Positions 1 through 11,717 of a DNA stretch of 64,000 nucleotides are shown here, piece after piece (position 1 is the first letter of the stretch; each line of letters opens with the position of its first letter). The stretch comes from Phlebotomus papatasi. Taxonomy: Eukaryota; Arthropoda; Insecta; Diptera; Psychodidae. A model generated the notes under the pieces. That model was not told the origin of the DNA. It did not search any database and worked only from the letters and a program-made list of their open reading frames with translations. A program made the translations under genes and the position numbers. The stretch is taken from contig NC_077222.1 of NCBI RefSeq assembly GCF_024763615.1, forward strand, positions 107,541,417-107,605,416, given 5' to 3'.

Positions 1-207
1 GAGGAGGAAGTCGACAGACTGCACATATCCTGAGTTTTACGCAATTTTTTATTCTCGGGTAGCGGTCACTGAATTCTGTGGTGACTATTATAGGAGTTTC
101 GTCTCATCGACAAACAATAAAGAAAACTCAATGTAACTAATGGCAACAGCGGACTTATTACTTATGCTGAGGCGGTCCCAAAAACAGGCCCGGGCGACTA
201 GTCAATT

Positions 208-445
208 TACAGTAGACTCTCACTCAATCGGCTCTTTTTCAATCGGGCGACAAATTTTGTTGACAGTTTTCACGCTTAATTATGAAGCTAATTTGCTCAA
301 ATTCGCTGTAGTTCTTCCTATTTTATCGTGATTCTTTATAATTGAGCACTTTTTGTGGAATTTACAAAGGCTTTGACGCCCAAATCTATCGATAAACCGG
401 ATGACATTTCGCCCCATATTCCCGATTGAGAGAGAGTCTACTGTA
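208..445. mobile_element. pogo-type MITE, copy 1 (238 bp)
   Basis: Begins TACAGTAGACTCTCACTCAA and ends with the inverse form (GAGAGAGAGTCTACTGTA), so it has terminal inverted repeats and TA at both ends as in Tc1/mariner-pogo MITEs. Near-identical copies lie at 30464-30701 and 39846-40083. It shares the ACAGTAGACTCTC terminus with a different MITE at 47428-47769, and loosely with the transposase-derived element at 51765-52097. Non-coding; the short ORFs here are incidental. Confidence 0.85.
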
Positions 446-625
446 TTGTACCCAACCTCCTTGATTGAGACGTTTTGATGACGGAGGCATGGCAAATACA
501 GTCGCCCAGGGATATTCTCCGCTGTATCCCAAATATCGGATATTAGCACAGGATGTAAATTTTATCCTCTTCATCTTCTAGACATTATCGCAAATCCTGA
601 CAGTTTAGCCGAGTGTATTTTGTGC

Positions 626-973
626 TCATTGGCCACCTTCTGATTGGGAAGATGCAATGAAAGATGTCTTGGCACTAGATTTAGCCAAGGTATCTGCAGT
701 GTTGTTGCCCTCCACATTAGAATGGTCGGGGACACAAGTGAAAATTACCTGATGTCGATCAGCCAGTTTGTTTAGTTCCTGCCTACATTCAAGAACTAAA
801 TTTTGAGGAACATAAATCCTCCCACATTCTGCAGTACAGAATAACAAGGCCATTATCTCTGCCTCAAAGACTGAGAATGGTGTCGAAGGATTGTCAAGCG
901 CAGAGAGCGAGAATATCCCTGTCGACTGATACGAGATGAACGCGTCGACATCATCGCGATCTAAAGAGCACAT
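626..973 (-). pseudogene. non-LTR retrotransposon RNase H domain fragment
   Basis: The minus-strand translation contains two RNase HI landmarks of LINE polyproteins: TPFSVFEAEIMAL (the acidic residue and helix of the active site) and CVPDHSNVEGNNTADTLAK, which corresponds to the usual WVPGHSGIEGNExADxLAK. About 115 codons are open, but there is no adjacent reverse transcriptase in frame and no start context. It is therefore a fragment of a Jockey/R1/I-type element, not a gene. It lies opposite in strand to the RT pseudogene that follows, so it belongs to a different element. Confidence 0.7.
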
Positions 974-1605
974 ACTAGGCTCGTATTAGGCATATATTAG
1001 CATATATTAGGCTCGTATTGAGTCAAAAAAGGGTTGAAGTGCACATGGCAATTGGTTGAAATCAATGGAATAGACAAGCATTCGTCTAGACAAGAATTTT
1101 TTCCTGTCTCTGTTTGGGTGAAGTTTGTGGAGTTGGGAATCACTAGTTTTGATTGTCGCCTGTCTGTGCAAAAACACAGAACTTCTTCGGCTTACGTACC
1201 AACCGAGCAGAAGTTTGTCGATTTTTCTTTGTCCTTGAAAGGGTTTGTGACATCCAGGAAATAGCAAAGCAAGATCTCGAGTGAGACTACCAGGACCACT
1301 ACTTCATAGTCATAATGGACTTTGTCATCTTATTGTGGGTTACCTCCAATGAGTGGGACACACTTCGTAACATACACTTCAGGCTTCAAAACCTCTTCTT
1401 GCATAAATTTGTCCTACATGATTTTATAATTGAGGACTCGAGAAATGAGTACAGAACACCACTTAAGATAAGCCTCTCTCTTGCTCCTTAAGTAGGGAAT
1501 TCCAAATCCCGAACAAATTGATAAGACTGATTAGGATGACTATGACTGATGTAAGAAACAAAATTAAGGCGAACCGATCGTTGTCACAGGAGTTTTGTGA
1601 ACAAA
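974..1605. other. gene-less stretch between two LINE fragments
   Basis: Two overlapping open frames of 76-86 codons occur here on opposite strands. Neither resembles a family I recognise, and neither has splice or start context. Probably decayed repeat sequence. Confidence 0.3.
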
Positions 1606-2118
1606 GGGCTCAGACAGGGGGACGGACTGTCGGGCGTTCTCTTCAGCCTGGCACTAGAGAAAGCGATCCGTGACTCCGACGTGAGCATGAGGTGGGTCAT
1701 TCTCATTATGTCCACGCAGCTCCTAGCATAAGCTGACGATATTGACATCATGGGACGCAATCCCAGAGCTGTACAAGAGGCTTTCATTCAGATTGAGTAT
1801 GCGGCACGAAGTCTGGGGCTACAGATAAACGAAAGCAAATCAAAGTGGATGGTGGCTTTGTCAACAGCAACTCCCTTAAACTCAACTCCTTCGTCTACCT
1901 TGGGCCAACAATCACAGCCGACAACAGCATCTCAACAAAAGTCTGCGCACGGCTGCTGAAAACCAACAAAGCCTATTTCAGTCTGTCAAGAGTTTTCCAA
2001 TCCAGGACCTTAGGCATGAAAACTAAGCTACTACTGTATAAAACTGTGATCATTCCAGTCTTCGCGTATTCGTCTGAAACGTGGGTCCTCAGCAAACAAA
2101 ATTGCAAACTCTTAGCCG
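1606..2118 (+). pseudogene. RTE-like LINE reverse transcriptase, 5' part (interrupted by P element)
   Basis: Translation gives GLRQGDGLSGVLFSLALEKAI (RT motif around block 4), then *ADDIDIMGRNPRAVQEAF, where the tyrosine of the catalytic YADD is replaced by a TAA stop (1729-1731). It continues LGLQINESKSKWM, then changes frame near 1850 to NSFVYLGPTITADN and TKLLLYKTVIIPVFAYSSETWVL. At 2118 it is split by the P-type element and resumes exactly in frame at 11405 as AFERRIIRRIFGPV. The stop and the frameshift show the LINE was already dead or has decayed. The assignment to an RTE-like clade rests on the SETWxLxK...LLAAFERRILRRIxGP pattern. Confidence 0.8.
2111..2118. repeat. 8-bp target site duplication of P element, left copy
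   Basis: CTTAGCCG directly precedes the left inverted repeat, and the same eight bases directly follow the right one at 11397-11404. Eight base pairs is the P-element hallmark. Removing the element and one copy restores the LINE frame (K-L-L-A-A-F-E-R-R). Confidence 0.95.
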
Positions 2119-2135
2119 CAGGGAGGTGACATTAG
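2119..2135. repeat. P-element left terminal inverted repeat
   Basis: CAGGGAGGTGACATTAG, identical to the reverse complement of 11380-11396. Similarity stops after base 17. Confidence 0.93.
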
Positions 2136-2316
2136 AACTGTTTTCTATACAAATTGAGCGAGTCGATTTCCTTATATATTTGTCTCGCTCTAACAGTATG
2201 TCTTTGTCTCTCCGCGAAATACGGTAAGTCAGTCCTTCTTTAAAAGCTAAAAAACAGGTGAATAATTAATTAATTTGTTGTTTTTTTAATAAATATGTGG
2301 TCTATAGTGTTTAAGA

Positions 2317-5300
2317 ATGCCAAAATTGCGTTGTGCAGTGACGGATTGCAGGAGCTTTCTGCACAAAACAGGCCAGAAAGTGAGTTTTCACAGGTGAGTA
2401 CAATTTTTATAAAATTACCTATTTTTGAGTGAAGTAGTGAATTTCAGTGCTAAAAAGTGAAAGCGTTGATAACAACGCATAATCAACCGATGAAATTAGG
2501 AATGCAACCGTGGTATTTTAAGAGAAAATGCAAGAAAAATACACGTAGAAGAGAAAAATTATATCATGGTGAACTTATTACTTGAATCCAGACAGTTTAC
2601 TTAAATTCAAAATGACCGTTACTACACTTTTCTCTATCTAATTTTAGGAAATATATTTTTTCGGTTTCTTTTTTTTCAGATTCCCCGCAGGTGATGAGAA
2701 GAGGGCACTGTGGATAAAAAATTTAAGGATTTCTCATCCTGTCACAAAAGATGATGTAGTGTGCAGTGCACACTTTAATCCTGACGACATCGTAAGGAAG
2801 TACGTGCGCTCATCCTGGCAAACTCATCGAAAGCCCGATGCAGTTCCAATGGTGAGATTATCTAAATCTAAATCTAAGTCTGAAGCTCAATTAAGCACCA
2901 ATTCTTTGCAGGGACTTCTGGAGAGCAGTATGGAAGAGGTGGTGGAGATGGAAGAGGATGAAAATACGCCTCAGTGCTCAATTCCTAGCACTGAGAAAGT
3001 GATGGATACCTGCTACTTGGATGAGAGTCCTACCAAAATTTCCGATGAGACAAATCCGCTTGCCAATTACTTTAAAATGCCACCTGAGATATTTGCAAAT
3101 GAGAGCCTCGGATACGAGATGCAACCAACACGAGAAGATGAAGAAGATGAGATGGAAATATCTGCTGGAAAAATGTTTTTCGGCGATCATCATAAAAGGA
3201 CTCATCATTCACGATCAAGTTTTCGATCTCATATGCATGGTGGCAAGAACTGTATAGAAGCTGAACATGTTATTAGACAGGTGAGTTATTTTTAATGCTA
3301 ATAATGCTCAAATGACATTATCTCGAAACTAGTCTCTTTATTTCCCCCTCCCCTTGATGCGTTCCCCATCCCCCAAAAATAGGTCAAAAATTAGGTTTTA
3401 ATTTTACAAGAAATTTGGATGGTTATGGAGGTAGTCCAGCTGAACATTTCGTCCTTAGACACCTATCACCGGAAAATTCGCCATCTTGAATTATTCAAGG
3501 TCAAATGTCGAATTTTCACCCGATTTGGTCAGTTAATTAATTATAAGGTTAATGATTTTTAGAAACCCTCTTCTTGAACAATTTTCAACTTCAATATGGT
3601 TTTGTGGTGGTTTGTAGACAAATTTAATTGCACAATAATTTTATATGCATCAGAAAGATTTACGAAAAGGAATATGAAGCAGAGCTCTTTCTCGGGAGTT
3701 CGAGCAGCTCGCAAAGCCTCGGACGCTTTGTTTAAACAATTTTCAATTTCAAGATGGTTATGTGGTAATTTATAGACAAATTAATCGAAATTAATTTTGT
3801 ACAAGCACCCAAGAAATTTTCGATAAAGTATATATGGCAGAGCTCTTTTCTTAGGTGTTCGATCAGCTCGCAAAGCCTCGGACGCGCGGAAATATTTTAC
3901 ATCTAATATTAATTTAGTAATAAAACAATCAAAGTTTCTAAAAATGTAGATTTCTTAAATTATTATGTAAAAAGAATATTTTTGGTGTGCTTTAACTATT
4001 GAATTCAAGTATCCTTATAAATTAGGATTTAATAACAATATAAAATTGTAAATATGTAAATTTTGAGACCTCTATTAGTTGTATTTTATCAATATTCGAT
4101 TAAGTTTTCTTATTTTTGTTTATTATTTTCTACTGTGTTTTCAGGGTCGCGAGACTCATTATATTTTAATAAATAATGAGATACTTCTTTAATTAAATCT
4201 CTAATTTTTAGCTTCAAAACAAGGTTGCCAAGAAGGATAAAAAAATCAGAGAGTTAACGCAAAAAGTAAGGCATTTGCAGTCTCAATTGAGAAGACGTGA
4301 TAAGAAGATAACAGACATAGAATCAATGACCAAAGACCTTCAGGAAAAGAATCTAATAGATTCTAATACATCTAAGTTCCTGGAAGAACTCCCAGGGCCG
4401 TGTAAAGGCCTAATAAAGAGAATGTTTGAGAACAAGCGTGGCAAAAATCTCATCAGAAAATTTGACGACGAAGAATTGAAAACCTTCGCAATCGGCTTAG
4501 ATTTTCGAAGTCCGCTCGCATACAGGTAACATTTAAAATTGAAAATATAAGTATTATTGTAAAAAGGTGAAACAATATGTAAATCGTCTAAAATTCGAAT
4601 ACTTTGAATTGAATTATAAATTTTAAAATGTAGTTTTTTTGTAGGTTTGTCAGGGATAATCTGTTGAAGGCTTTGCCAGACCAAAGATCAATTTCTCGAT
4701 GGTACAAAACAATTCTATGCAATCCTGGATTTACTGCAGAAACCTTAGCAATCCTCAAAGAATACACCGATTGTCAACAATCCCAAGGGAAAGTGGTGTA
4801 TTGCCAATTAGTGTTTGACGAGATTAGTATTTTCCAGCAATTACAAAAAATTGGGAATGTTTCATATGGATCCGCTTATGAATGTTCCGACTCAGCAAGG
4901 GAGATCTTACTTTTCATGTTGGTAGCTATAGATCTACAATGGAAATTGCCAATTGGCTATTTCCCAATTGCATCTCTAAAAGCTCCACAAAAGAAAATAC
5001 TAATTGAACGAGCCATATGCTTGGCACAGGAAGCTGGTATAACAGTGCTGGGGATCACATTCGATAACGCTTCTGTTAATATTTCATCCATCAACGAATT
5101 GGGATGTGATCTCAAAAAAAGTCTCACAAAATTTGCAATCACCCCATCAAACGAACAAAACCGTTCTACGCCCACCGACAACGAATTATTTGTTTATCCG
5201 GACCCAGTGCACATGCTGAAAGTTGTTAGAAACACTTTCGCTCATCACAAGCTTTTCGACCCAGAAAACAGGGAAGTGAACTTCAAGTATGTTGTCGCGT

Positions 5301-8300
5301 TGTACGAAGTACAAAAAGAAGTAGGCTTAAATCTACGCAATAAACTGCAAAGTGAACACATTGATTACAAGCGTAGGCCAATGAACGTACGGCTCGCTGT
5401 GCAGTTATTAAGCAGATCTGTCGCCGATGACATAGATCATTGCCGTGAAGTTCTTCAAATTGAAGAATTCGCCGGAAGTGAAGCTACATCTCAGTTTATC
5501 AGAATCATGAATGACGCTTTCGATTTACTCAACAGCCGAAAGATGTCACATGATGGGTAAGATCAAGATGCTGTTTTTAGAATTATGGTATTTTTAGTAT
5601 AAGTCAAAGTTCTCGGTCGTCATTCTAATACAGTAGAGTTCCTCAAACTTTAAAATTTTTGATGATTCAATAGATAAAGGTACAATTTTCTAGTAAAGAA
5701 CAAAAACAATTTCTCTTGGTTTAATAAATAAGTAAAGATATGTTTTGTTTCTAGCTTCAAAGGAACTATCACCCAACAAAACATTGCAAGTGTTCGAGCA
5801 TTTTGCGAGGAAACTTGCATTTATATAAATGACCTCAAAATTGCTCAGAAATCTGGGAAGAAGTTGGTAGTTGAGTCTCAAAACTACCGGGGATTCGTAG
5901 GTCTTAGGGCCTGCCTGACAAACTTGCCCCACATTTATGAAAAAGTGAAGACCAGTGTGGAGAGCACGGGACTCTGTACCTACTTTTTAAATCAGGACCA
6001 CGTGGAGATGTTTTTCGGGGCTGTTCGCACCCGTCTTGGGTGCAACACAAGCCCCACAGTTCTGCAATTTAGAGCAGCCTACAAAAGGTTAATATCTCAC
6101 GTCGAAATCCAAACACAAAAGGGTAACTGTTTGTCAAACATTGAACAGGTCAATGTGCTCTCCGTCAGTCCAAGTCGAAATTTAAATATTTTGAATGGGG
6201 AATTTCAGGTATTTTGTTATTTTGTTTCTAAGAAATTCTCACAATATAAAGCGTGTAGACGAAAATATTTCCAATTTTAAATATTGCTCTCATATATTAA
6301 CCACAGTGTATATGAAAAACACAAATGTATATTCGAAAAGATAATTTTATAAGGATTTTTCTAGGATTTTGTTTTTTTTTAATCCAATGGCTTCTTGCCG
6401 AAATCCCAGACAATCTGCTTAACTCTCTCATGAGGGACTTAAGATTTTAAGATAAGATTTTGCCAGGGGTCAGTTCTCCATTTCGGATATTCCGATGCAT
6501 CCAAGCCACCAATTGGGCCCCTTATGCTTCCCCACTCCTATTCTATCTTATCCCCCGATACGGGTAGCCGCTCTATATCGCAGCTCTGTGTGGACAATCA
6601 GTGCCGTTACTATATCACAGCATCCCTTCTCGGTGTGTGTTTGGGATCAGTGACAGCGAATATTTGTATCGACTGAAGTACCACTTTCATGTCGAAACTC
6701 GTTTTCGTACCAGCCTCTATTGTTTTTAGGCGGTTCACTTTTTTGCCAATATGCACCATTGACATTACTATTCATTCATTCACTGGACGAATTCAAAGCC
6801 GATATGGCATGAGAAATCTTTTTCCGCTGCTGCTCAGCTTTAAACCCCAGACCTCACAGTCATAGAGCCACTGCTCTATCCACTGACCCACTTGAGGCTC
6901 TCATTAGGGACTTAGTAAACCTATTTCCACAGCCTCGGACAGTCTTTTTCTATTTCTTCTTGAAATCCATCAAGTTTTGACCTACACCCTGAGATTGGTC
7001 TTCCTAATTCCCCAGTGTTTATCAATCGGGCAGACTTTCGGGATGCGGGGCGAGTTGAACAGTCTTAGAATCCTTTAATCGTTAGATGATCGTTGAATTT
7101 CTGCAACCATTTTTTAGCACTTTAACGCTGTTTCTTGGTCTGATTGGAACCAGCCTGAGCTTTGTAGGTTATCAAATCATTAATCTTTCTTGATTTTATG
7201 GACCAAGCTCCAATGTATTCCCATCTTTTTTCCAACATTTCATACGGAAAGATTTAGTTGCTTCTCAAAAAGCTCTAGCAGAAGAAGAATAGAAGTTTAA
7301 TAGCATAGAATTCTCTAATTATGTCTTTTAATCTTCTTTAAAACGTTCATTCTAATTCTAAAAAAAAACTCGTATTATATTTTCGAGACGTTGAACAAAT
7401 TCAAAAAAATCCATTCAGTTAACGAAGCGGACATTTGTCATTTTGTTTCCCAACCATCCGAATAAGAAAGCGGGCACTATACTTAGTCAAAAATCAATAT
7501 TTTTAACAAGAATTTCCCCAAAAGAAAGGTAATTGAATTCTCTTGAATTGACATCGTAGAAGAAACAAAATCCAAAGCTTACTACCCTTACTACGATTAA
7601 CTTCATATCAAGGAAATGTTTTTGTCGTCTACACGCTGTAGTACACGACTAAGCAAGAACTAGGGTATGGCACTAGCTGAGAAACCTTCAACTTTTTTGA
7701 CCTTTTTGGTTCAAATTTTTCTGCTGTAGAATATTTCTTGTATTATATCCCAAATAATATAAAAATCATAAATATTTCGTAAATTACTTATTACCATTAA
7801 CTTAGCTTTTGTTTTATATAATTAAATTTCAGTAATTTGATTTACGCAAAACAAAATAGAGAATAAACACACATTTTAATGGATTTGTGAGAAATATGAA
7901 AAAAGCAAGTGTCATACGCCTAGAATACAAGTAATTACTGCAGCTTTTTAGAGATATTTTATTTTGAAACTATAGGAATCGGACTGGATCTTTCTGTATT
8001 AAATTTATTTCCAATTGTCATCCTTCTTGGGTATAATTCCTTTATAATCACACCCTTATTCAATACTTTACTCGAGTACCACTTTTCTGAACTTATCTTT
8101 GAGTTTCATACGATTTCTGAGAAATGACGTCACGCTATTTGTCCGCATGTCCTGTAAGCTGTTACCGCGCATAGAGGATAAACGGTTAGAGATAGAGATT
8201 TGAGACCTTCAGGGCACCCTAAATATGCTAATGTTCATATCAGATCCGTTTATTTTCTTCTTATTGAATCAAGTATGCGGTGAAAATATAAAATTTTTAA

Positions 8301-9167
8301 AGAACTCACAAATAAAAATAATAAATCCTGTATAAACCTGTAAATCAATTTATATAAAATATTTCTAAATTCTAAAATATTTCAAAAAACTACAGCTAAA
8401 AACTTTCTAACTTAAAAAGGATATTTTCTATTAAAAAGTAATGAAGATAGTGGTAATGCCATTATGCATTTGACACCAATGTTCACTTATTCTAGAAAGA
8501 CTAAACCGATTCCTATAAATTTTGTCAAATATATAGAATTTTATTTAAATCTTATTCTAAATTAAATTAAAAATCCCCTCAGTGGAATAAGAGTAGCATA
8601 GTCTTCAAGACAGAGGAAGAAGCGGAGACCGACCTCCCAATTCAAGAAGAGGTTGATATCCTGAATACACAAGAGGTGTCTTTGATTCAGGAGAGGTTTT
8701 CCAATGTCTTGGAGAGTATATTAGAAATGACAGGCGGGCATATCTTGTTTGCCCTTAAAAAGCATTTGAAGTGTGAACACTGTCTAGACTGCCTCTCTGG
8801 AGAAATCAGAACGAACTCATTACTGCATAATAATTCTAAGAGTCTTCAGCCTTCAACATTCATGCAGGATGTCTGCAAGGAATGTGAGACATATTTTAGA
8901 AACGGTCTCTCAGCTGGACATAACGAGTTCATCTGCAACTTTAAGGTTGAAGATATGATCAACAATATTCTACTGAAAGTCAGTGATTATGCCTTTGTGC
9001 ATAATATTATGCATTTCATAGAATCTATTGATCACTTCTCCAACCTGATCCAGCTTGTTGTGGCATTATTTGCTAAAATAAGACTAGATCATGAGTTGAA
9101 AAAAATCAATGAAAAAAAGTCCGACAGAAATATGCTCCGCCATGTTACCCATTATAAAAATTGGTGA
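2317..9167 (+). CDS. THAP-domain P-element transposase (six exons, ~980 aa)
   Basis: Exons by GT-AG junctions and phase: 2317-2393, 2680-3280, 4212-4525, 4645-5556, 5755-6208 and 8583-9167. They total 2943 nt with no internal stop or frameshift. Residues 1-84 form a C2CH THAP zinc finger (C6-x4-C11, C54-x2-H57, then AVPM at 80-83), the DNA-binding module of P-element and THAP9 transposases. An acidic linker follows, then a basic coiled coil (about 227-270). The RNase H-like catalytic core has VFDEISI (D389), TFDNAS (D471), the DPVHMLK motif near 517-523, and NQDHVEMFFGAVR (E719). These match the D/D/E triad of the Drosophila enzyme (D230, D303, E531). At 980 residues it is longer than Drosophila P (about 750) or human THAP9 (about 900). 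The start ATG opens directly onto the THAP cysteines. The enzyme would excise and reinsert the element, and in the family it uses GTP as cofactor. It appears coding-competent; expression is unknown. Confidence 0.93.
3420..3900. repeat. old repeat within P-element intron 2
   Basis: Contains words shared with the repeat in the Vav intron at about 14310-14930: GTCCAGxTGAAC, CCGGAAAATTCG, TTCAAGGTCAAAT, and GAGTTCGAGCA followed by TCGCAA and GC. The last block occurs twice here (about 3698 and 3858). A dispersed, diverged family of unknown class. The rest of intron 2 (3281-4211) is AT-rich without features. Confidence 0.5.
6426..6914 (-). mobile_element. tRNA-derived SINE in P-element intron 5, with target duplications
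   Basis: Flanked by 16-bp direct repeats TCTCATKAGGGACTTA (6426-6441 and 6899-6914, one mismatch). On the minus strand the body begins just inside the right repeat with a tRNA-like head: box A region AAGTGGGTCAGTGGATAGAG, then a box B-like GGTCTGGGGTTTAAA about 40 nt later. The remaining 350 bp is unrelated tail. This head-and-duplication structure fits a SINE inserted after the P element acquired its intron. The remainder of intron 5 (6915-8582) is AT-rich without recognised genes. Confidence 0.7.
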
Positions 9168-9296
9168 GATTCTTTAGGGCTAGACTGAATCAGGGTGAAC
9201 GTATGAAGGAAAATATAGAAGGGGTAAAAAGCAAAAATTAAGAATCAACTAGAATTAATGTCAATTTATGGGGAGATCACAGTGGACCGTTAATCT

Positions 9297-10321
9297 CTAA
9301 CTCTTTCGTCTCCTTTGGGACTCTGGATACCCATGGAAAAAATAATTTTTTTAGACTATTTAGAATCGATAAAATTCCGATTCTTGTGGATGATTACAAA
9401 CTATAAGGATGTCCAAATCTAGGATATTTTTTGCAGGATCCCAATTAACTCCTGAGCTAAGATATTCTTGGTCAAAAATCGTGAATTTTCGATTTTCTGC
9501 TTCCTTGCACATATTGTGACTTTTTTCATATTTCTAGACCCGAATAAGGAAAAACCTCTCGGGGCCAATAAGTATGATAACTATCAATTACAGATTACAT
9601 AAATTCGAAAAACAATTTTTTTTATAAATTTTCAAAAAACCTGTTCAAACTTGTTGGGAATTCTCGACCGCATGAATCTTGAGGTCAAATGTAAGGTTAT
9701 CCCGCCAATGCCCGCCATTTGCTTTTTGACACCAACCTTGTAAGAAAATTCAAGCGGGAGCGAAATTTTTGCCAATATGGCCGATAATTTTGACATTTGG
9801 CAGCGAAAAAGATTCCTTTCGGGGAAGTTTTTCCTATTCTTCCAGATTTTGGTGAATTCTGATTGTCCAGGAAGTGTTTTTTGGCTCTTGAGAAAGCTTA
9901 ATGTGTCTGCAATAACATCCTGTTGAGAGAAATGTGTGTTAAAGTGTTATTCTGTGAAATATTTTGAGGAATCTGTTGGAAAGCAGGAGCTGGGTGTCCT
10001 TTTCAGCACTTCCTGGACATCCCACAAGATACTGGTCAATAATTCTTCTTGTTTTAGTGATCAACATTGTAAAGGAGTCATTTGACATGCAAAAATAATT
10101 CACAAAATTGATATTATTGGCTTTTGGAAAATTGAAGTTTGCCCGAGTTTCTATTTTTTGCGTTCTTTAGGGGACGAGAGTTCCCATGAGTTTTCCAATT
10201 TCCCAGAGGCGGAGAAAATTCTTTCTCTACAAAAGTATCATATTTGACCAGTAAGACTTACAATAAAGTGAGTTTTACTGAAATTCGTTCGCTGGATATG
10301 TTGTGGTCCGGAAAGAGCTAA
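9297..10321. mobile_element. piggyBac-like (TTAA-class) MITE nested in the P element
   Basis: Starts CTAACTCTTTCGTCTCCTTT and ends TGGTCCGGAAAGAGCTAA, so CTAA flanks both ends and CTCTTTC/GAAAGAG are the inverted termini. A shorter relative with TTAA at both ends is at 59771-60018 and shares internal sequence (GATGATTACAAACTATAAGG and more). The copy here is about 1 kb and non-coding. TTAA specificity suggests piggyBac-type mobilisation; this is inference from termini only. Confidence 0.65.
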
Positions 10322-10499
10322 CCCTATAATCCCCAGATTTTACAAAGTTGAAAAAACATATTAAAAAAGCAATGTATAAATAAATTATATCTGTTACCTT
10401 CTAAAGATGTGCTTTAGGGCAAGCGAATTTTTAGTTTTGATACATAATCAAGAGCAATAATTTAAAAACTTCTCTTAATCTAATTAACTAAAAGTAAAA

Positions 10500-10920
10500 A
10501 TCTATAATAATTATATTACAATGACTGTACCAAAAACTCACCTGCAATGATCTAAAATTTGCTATTTAGAAGGTTTTCGTATGATGAAGTTATCTATGAT
10601 GTTGTTTAGTTTCATATATATGATTGTCTTTGTTATTAACTTCTAATGTATCGGAATTATGAGAAAACATTGTAATCGCTGACATTGAAACTAGATTAAT
10701 ACATAAATAACGCAAGGTGAAGAAGAAAACATAAAAATGTGTGATAATTATATTAGAATGACTGCATAAAAAATAGCCTGTTAAAATTTAAAATTTGCAA
10801 TTAATTTCAATTTTCTCATATGATGAAATTTTCTATTATGTTGTTGGAGTTTTATTATATTTATGATTCTATTCTTGAAGTAAAATTATTCAATCTATAC
10901 AGTTGCAATATGGAATAAAG
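10500..10920. repeat. diverged tandem duplication in P-element 3' tail
   Basis: Two blocks, about 10500-10640 and 10738-10875, share TAATTATATTAxAATGACTG, TAAAATTTGC, and CGTATGATGAA / CATATGATGAA followed by TATGTTGTT. Roughly 235-bp period, clearly diverged. Confidence 0.5.
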
Positions 10921-11379
10921 CCGTTTATAAAAGGTGCGATAATATAATAAGATTATTTATAAATAAATTCATGTTCACCTCAGTTATATTTATAATGTAT
11001 GCCTTTGTAATAAAAATTATGTATTTCTTAATTAACTATTAGTTAAATAATATATATTCTGAAGTACAAAACTTTTTTATAAAACATTAAAATGAAAATA
11101 AAAGTTGGATACATTTGTTTTTAACCACTAGTACAATTATAATCTCCACCAGTATTGAAAAAACTACGAATTTCTCATAAACTGATCAGTAAATAGTATT
11201 TAAGACGATTTTTCCATATTTTACTTTATTTTGCCATTCCGTTTTTTTTCAGTGTACTTTGGTAAAAATTTTTCGAGTAATTACTTTTTGTTGCACGAAA
11301 AAAATAGAATCGGCGTGAAAGAGACAGAAAATAAGCGGGAGTGAGTACACTATATCAAAAGTGGTCGTACTGATAAAGG

Positions 11380-11396
11380 CTAATGTCACCTCCCTG
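11380..11396. repeat. P-element right terminal inverted repeat
   Basis: CTAATGTCACCTCCCTG, perfect complement of the left end; followed by the second CTTAGCCG target copy (11397-11404). Confidence 0.93.
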
Positions 11397-11717
11397 CTTA
11401 GCCGCGTTTGAGAGGAGGATAATACGACGGATTTTTGGTCCCGTATGTATGGAGGCACGATTCCGGAGCCTTTACAAGCATGAGGTGTATGAGCGCTACC
11501 GAGAAGATAACTGTCGTGTCGAGGACGATTCAACCTGGAAAATCTTTAGGGGCGGACTCTATGCTTTGAGGAAACGAGGCCGCCCAGCCTCCGATGGACC
11601 GACGGCGTGGATCAGGACGTGAGCTCATTAGGGGCGCAGAATTGGAGAACAGTGACGCGTAACAAGTTCGAGTGGCGACGGGTCCTGAGTCAGGCCAAGA
11701 CCAGTAATTTGTTGTAG
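11397..11717 (+). pseudogene. RTE-like LINE reverse transcriptase, 3' part
   Basis: Continues the pseudogene cut at 2118: AAFERRIIRRIFGPVCMEARF, HEVYERYRED, then after a frame change VDQDVSSLGAQNWRTVTR and KFEWRRVLSQAKTSNLL followed by TAG at 11715-11717. The closing NWRTxxRxKxxWRxVLxQAK pattern is the usual C-terminus of this LINE type. A small piece of the same region recurs at 34860-34960. Confidence 0.8.

Larger units (their letters stand above)
9168..11379. other. P-element 3' tail, non-coding
   Basis: About 2.2 kb between the transposase stop and the right inverted repeat. It holds a nested TTAA/CTAA-type MITE (9297-10321) and two diverged tandem copies of an AT-rich block (about 10500-10920). 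I see no second gene. Confidence 0.7.
2119..11396 (+). mobile_element. complete P-element/THAP9-type DNA transposon (9.28 kb)
   Basis: Bounded by perfect 17-bp terminal inverted repeats (CAGGGAGGTGACATTAG and its complement) that start CA and end TG, and by a perfect 8-bp target duplication. It carries one intact spliced transposase gene (2317-9167). It is about three times the length of the Drosophila P element (2.9 kb); the excess is introns, a 2.2-kb 3' tail and two nested insertions (SINE 6442-6898, TTAA-type MITE 9297-10321). A short subterminal inverted motif, TGTCTCT near 2205-2212 and AGAGACA near 11320-11326, may correspond to the internal inverted repeats of classical P elements, but this is weak. 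The host sequence is a LINE reverse transcriptase pseudogene inside a presumed Vav intron, so the insertion is probably neutral. Confidence 0.93.

Noticed and set aside
1..2110. Search for the missing Vav C-terminal exons (rest of SH2 and SH3)
   Set aside because: No SH2 or SH3 sequence found on the minus strand left of 12187; the remaining exons must lie beyond the window.
11249..11533. 94-codon minus-strand frame across the P element right end
   Set aside because: Crosses the junction between transposon and LINE; opposite to the real RT frame.
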